Source: Kiritimatiellia bacterium
Lineage (GTDB): Bacteria > Verrucomicrobiota > Kiritimatiellia > RFP12 > UBA1067
Length of the DNA stretch: 7,615 nt
NCBI GenBank assembly: GCA_900767325.1
Contig: CAAFYT010000033.1
Span: 1-7,615 of the forward strand
Direction of reading: 5' to 3'
The translations under genes were made by a program, and so were the position numbers. Positions 6,337 through 7,615 of the stretch are shown in pieces. Every line of letters begins with the position of its first letter. The first letter of the stretch is position 1. A model generated the notes under the pieces. It had not been told where the DNA came from and searched no databases. It worked only from the letters and a program-made list of their open reading frames with translations.

Positions 6337-7512
6337 ATGAAAACGGTCTATCTCGACAACAACGCCACCACCCGAGTCGCCCCCGAGGTGCAGGAGGCCA
6401 TGCTTCCGTTCTTCGGCGAGCTCTACGGAAACCCGAGCTCGATGCACGCCTTCGGCGGACAGGTCGCCAAGCACCTCGAAGCCGCGCGCGAAGAGGTGGC
6501 GCGGTTCATCAACGCCGATCCTGACGAAATCATCTTCACCTCTTGCGCGACGGAATCGGACAACTCCGCGATCCGCGGCACGGCGGATTCCTTCGGCGCG
6601 AACCTCAGGGTCGTGACGACGGCCGTCGAACACCCTGCGGTTCTGCAACCCTGCCGCAGGCTGAAGGCCTTAGGACACACGGTCGTCGAACTGCCGGTCG
6701 ATGCCCTCGGCAACCTCGATCTCGACCAGTTCGAATGCGCCCTCGCCCCCAACACACTCGTCAGCATCATGTGGGCCAACAACGAAACGGGTGTCATCTT
6801 TCCCATTTCAAAGATCTCGGAGATTTGCCGCGCGCACGGCGCGATTCTCCACACCGATGCCGTACAGGTGGCCGGCAAGATGCAGATCGACGTCAAGGCC
6901 ACGCCGGTGGATATGCTGTCGATGTCGGGCCACAAGTTCCACGCGTCCAAGGGCGTCGGCGTCCTCTACATACGCAAGGGAACGAAGATCAAACCCTTCA
7001 TGTTGGGCGGGCATCAGGAGCGTTCGCGCCGCGCCGGAACCGAGAACGTTCCCTACATCATCGGCCTCGCCAAGGCCTGCGAACTCGCGCGAACCAATCT
7101 GAAAGCCGAGCAGACTGCCCTCGCCGCGCTACGCGACAGACTTGAAGCCGGCATTCTCGCCAGCTGCCCGGATGTGCGCGTGAACGGCGATCGCGAAAAA
7201 CGCCTGCCAAACACGCTCAACGTGGCGTTCGAGTACATCGAAGGCGAGGCGATCGCCTATCATCTTTCCGATCTCGGCATCTGCGTATCGACGGGGTCGG
7301 CTTGCGCGAGCGGATCGCTCGATCCGAGCCATGTCATTCGGGCGATGGGCGTTCCATTCACGGCCATCCACGGCTCCGTGCGCTTCTCCTTCTCGCGCTA
7401 CAACACCCCATCTGACGTGGACTACGTGCTGGAAAAACTTCCACCCGTCATCGCCAAACTACGCGAACTCTCGCCCTTCGGCCCGCACTCGAACGTAACG
7501 ACCTTCAAATGA
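6337..7512 (+). CDS. nifS: Cysteine desulfurase, NifS/IscS group I
   Basis: This PLP enzyme of 391 residues converts L-cysteine to alanine and delivers the sulfur as a persulfide for Fe-S cluster and other thio-cofactor assembly in the cytoplasm. Visible landmarks are YLDNNATT (5-12), CATESDN (70-76), H99 in EHPAV (stacks on PLP), WANNETG (146-152), D174 and Q177 in HTDAVQ, the PLP lysine K200 in SGHK, RRAGTEN (231-237) and the catalytic-loop cysteine C323 in STGSACASGS. From residue 312 to the LSPF near the end it resembles NifS of nitrogen fixers more than E. coli IscS, but no nif gene is visible, so a housekeeping role as in NIF-type systems of some non-fixers is equally likely; iscS would be an acceptable name. 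An in-frame TTG at 6295 would add 14 residues encoded by promoter sequence and is rejected. The stop overlaps the next gene's ATG (ATGA, 7509-7512), suggesting an operon. Confidence 0.95.
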   Translation: MKTVYLDNNATTRVAPEVQEAMLPFFGELYGNPSSMHAFGGQVAKHLEAAREEVARFINADPDEIIFTSCATESDNSAIRGTADSFGANLRVVTTAVEHPAVLQPCRRLKALGHTVVELPVDALGNLDLDQFECALAPNTLVSIMWANNETGVIFPISKISEICRAHGAILHTDAVQVAGKMQIDVKATPVDMLSMSGHKFHASKGVGVLYIRKGTKIKPFMLGGHQERSRRAGTENVPYIIGLAKACELARTNLKAEQTALAALRDRLEAGILASCPDVRVNGDREKRLPNTLNVAFEYIEGEAIAYHLSDLGICVSTGSACASGSLDPSHVIRAMGVPFTAIHGSVRFSFSRYNTPSDVDYVLEKLPPVIAKLRELSPFGPHSNVTTFK

Positions 7513-7615
7513 ACACACCGATGAAACATCCGCTCTTCGCCACCCTTCTGCTCGTCCTGACCGTCCTCGCCGGATGCCGCCGCGAGGACATCCGCGAAAT
7601 GACGCTTGAGCTACC
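7509..7615 (+). CDS. Putative lipoprotein, N-terminal fragment
   Basis: The frame is open for 35 codons from the ATG at 7509 and leaves the window at the right edge. It encodes a lipoprotein signal: MNTPMKHP, a hydrophobic stretch LFATLLLVLTVLAG, and the lipobox LAGC with C23 as the predicted lipidated cysteine, followed by charged RREDIREMTLEL. The product is therefore probably exported and lipid-anchored. The start at 7509 overlaps the nifS stop by 4 bases; an ATG at 7521 would also give a good signal peptide (MKHPLF) and cannot be excluded. No clear Shine-Dalgarno precedes either. The visible mature part is too short to assign a family; the REMTLEL strand could open many folds, including a small metal-binding HMA-like domain, but that is a guess. 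Confidence 0.75.
   Translation, partial: MNTPMKHPLFATLLLVLTVLAGCRREDIREMTLEL

Overview
The window is densely coding, GC-rich bacterial chromosome with no mobile element, CRISPR array, tRNA or rRNA that I can see. It carries housekeeping genes plus one unrecognised exported protein. A lipoprotein signal with a lipobox, a Sec signal peptide and a bacterial DnaE point to a diderm bacterium. The mix of GC-rich coding DNA, AT-rich extended -10 promoters and a secreted protein of the kind I associate with Planctomycetes/Verrucomicrobia/Kiritimatiellota suggests that superphylum, but this is an impression from memory and I hold it at low confidence.

Layout. Positions 1-2346 (minus strand) hold an exported protein of unknown function (1183-2346), followed through a 4-base ATGA stop/start overlap by a CPA2-type cation:proton antiporter. 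The antiporter reads without a stop for 395 codons and runs off the left edge. Positions 2402-6295 (minus) hold dnaE, the replicative DNA polymerase III alpha subunit, with an apparently intact PHP metal site. A 41-base gap (6296-6336) separates dnaE from the divergent nifS-type cysteine desulfurase (6337-7512, plus). Its stop overlaps the start of a lipoprotein gene, again by ATGA, and that gene runs off the right edge.

Regulatory logic. Every gene that begins a transcription unit (dnaE, nifS and the exported-protein gene) has the same 11-base element TGGTATAATAT, an extended -10 promoter, placed so that the predicted transcription start is only 1-4 bases before the ATG. None of the three has a Shine-Dalgarno sequence. 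The two downstream genes (antiporter and lipoprotein) lack the element and instead start inside ATGA overlaps. The simplest reading is that leading genes are made from leaderless or near-leaderless mRNAs and trailing genes by translational coupling. Between dnaE and nifS the two promoters lie back to back as a perfect 10-base inverted repeat. I found no convincing new enzymatic or defence system here; this start-site architecture is the most interesting signal.
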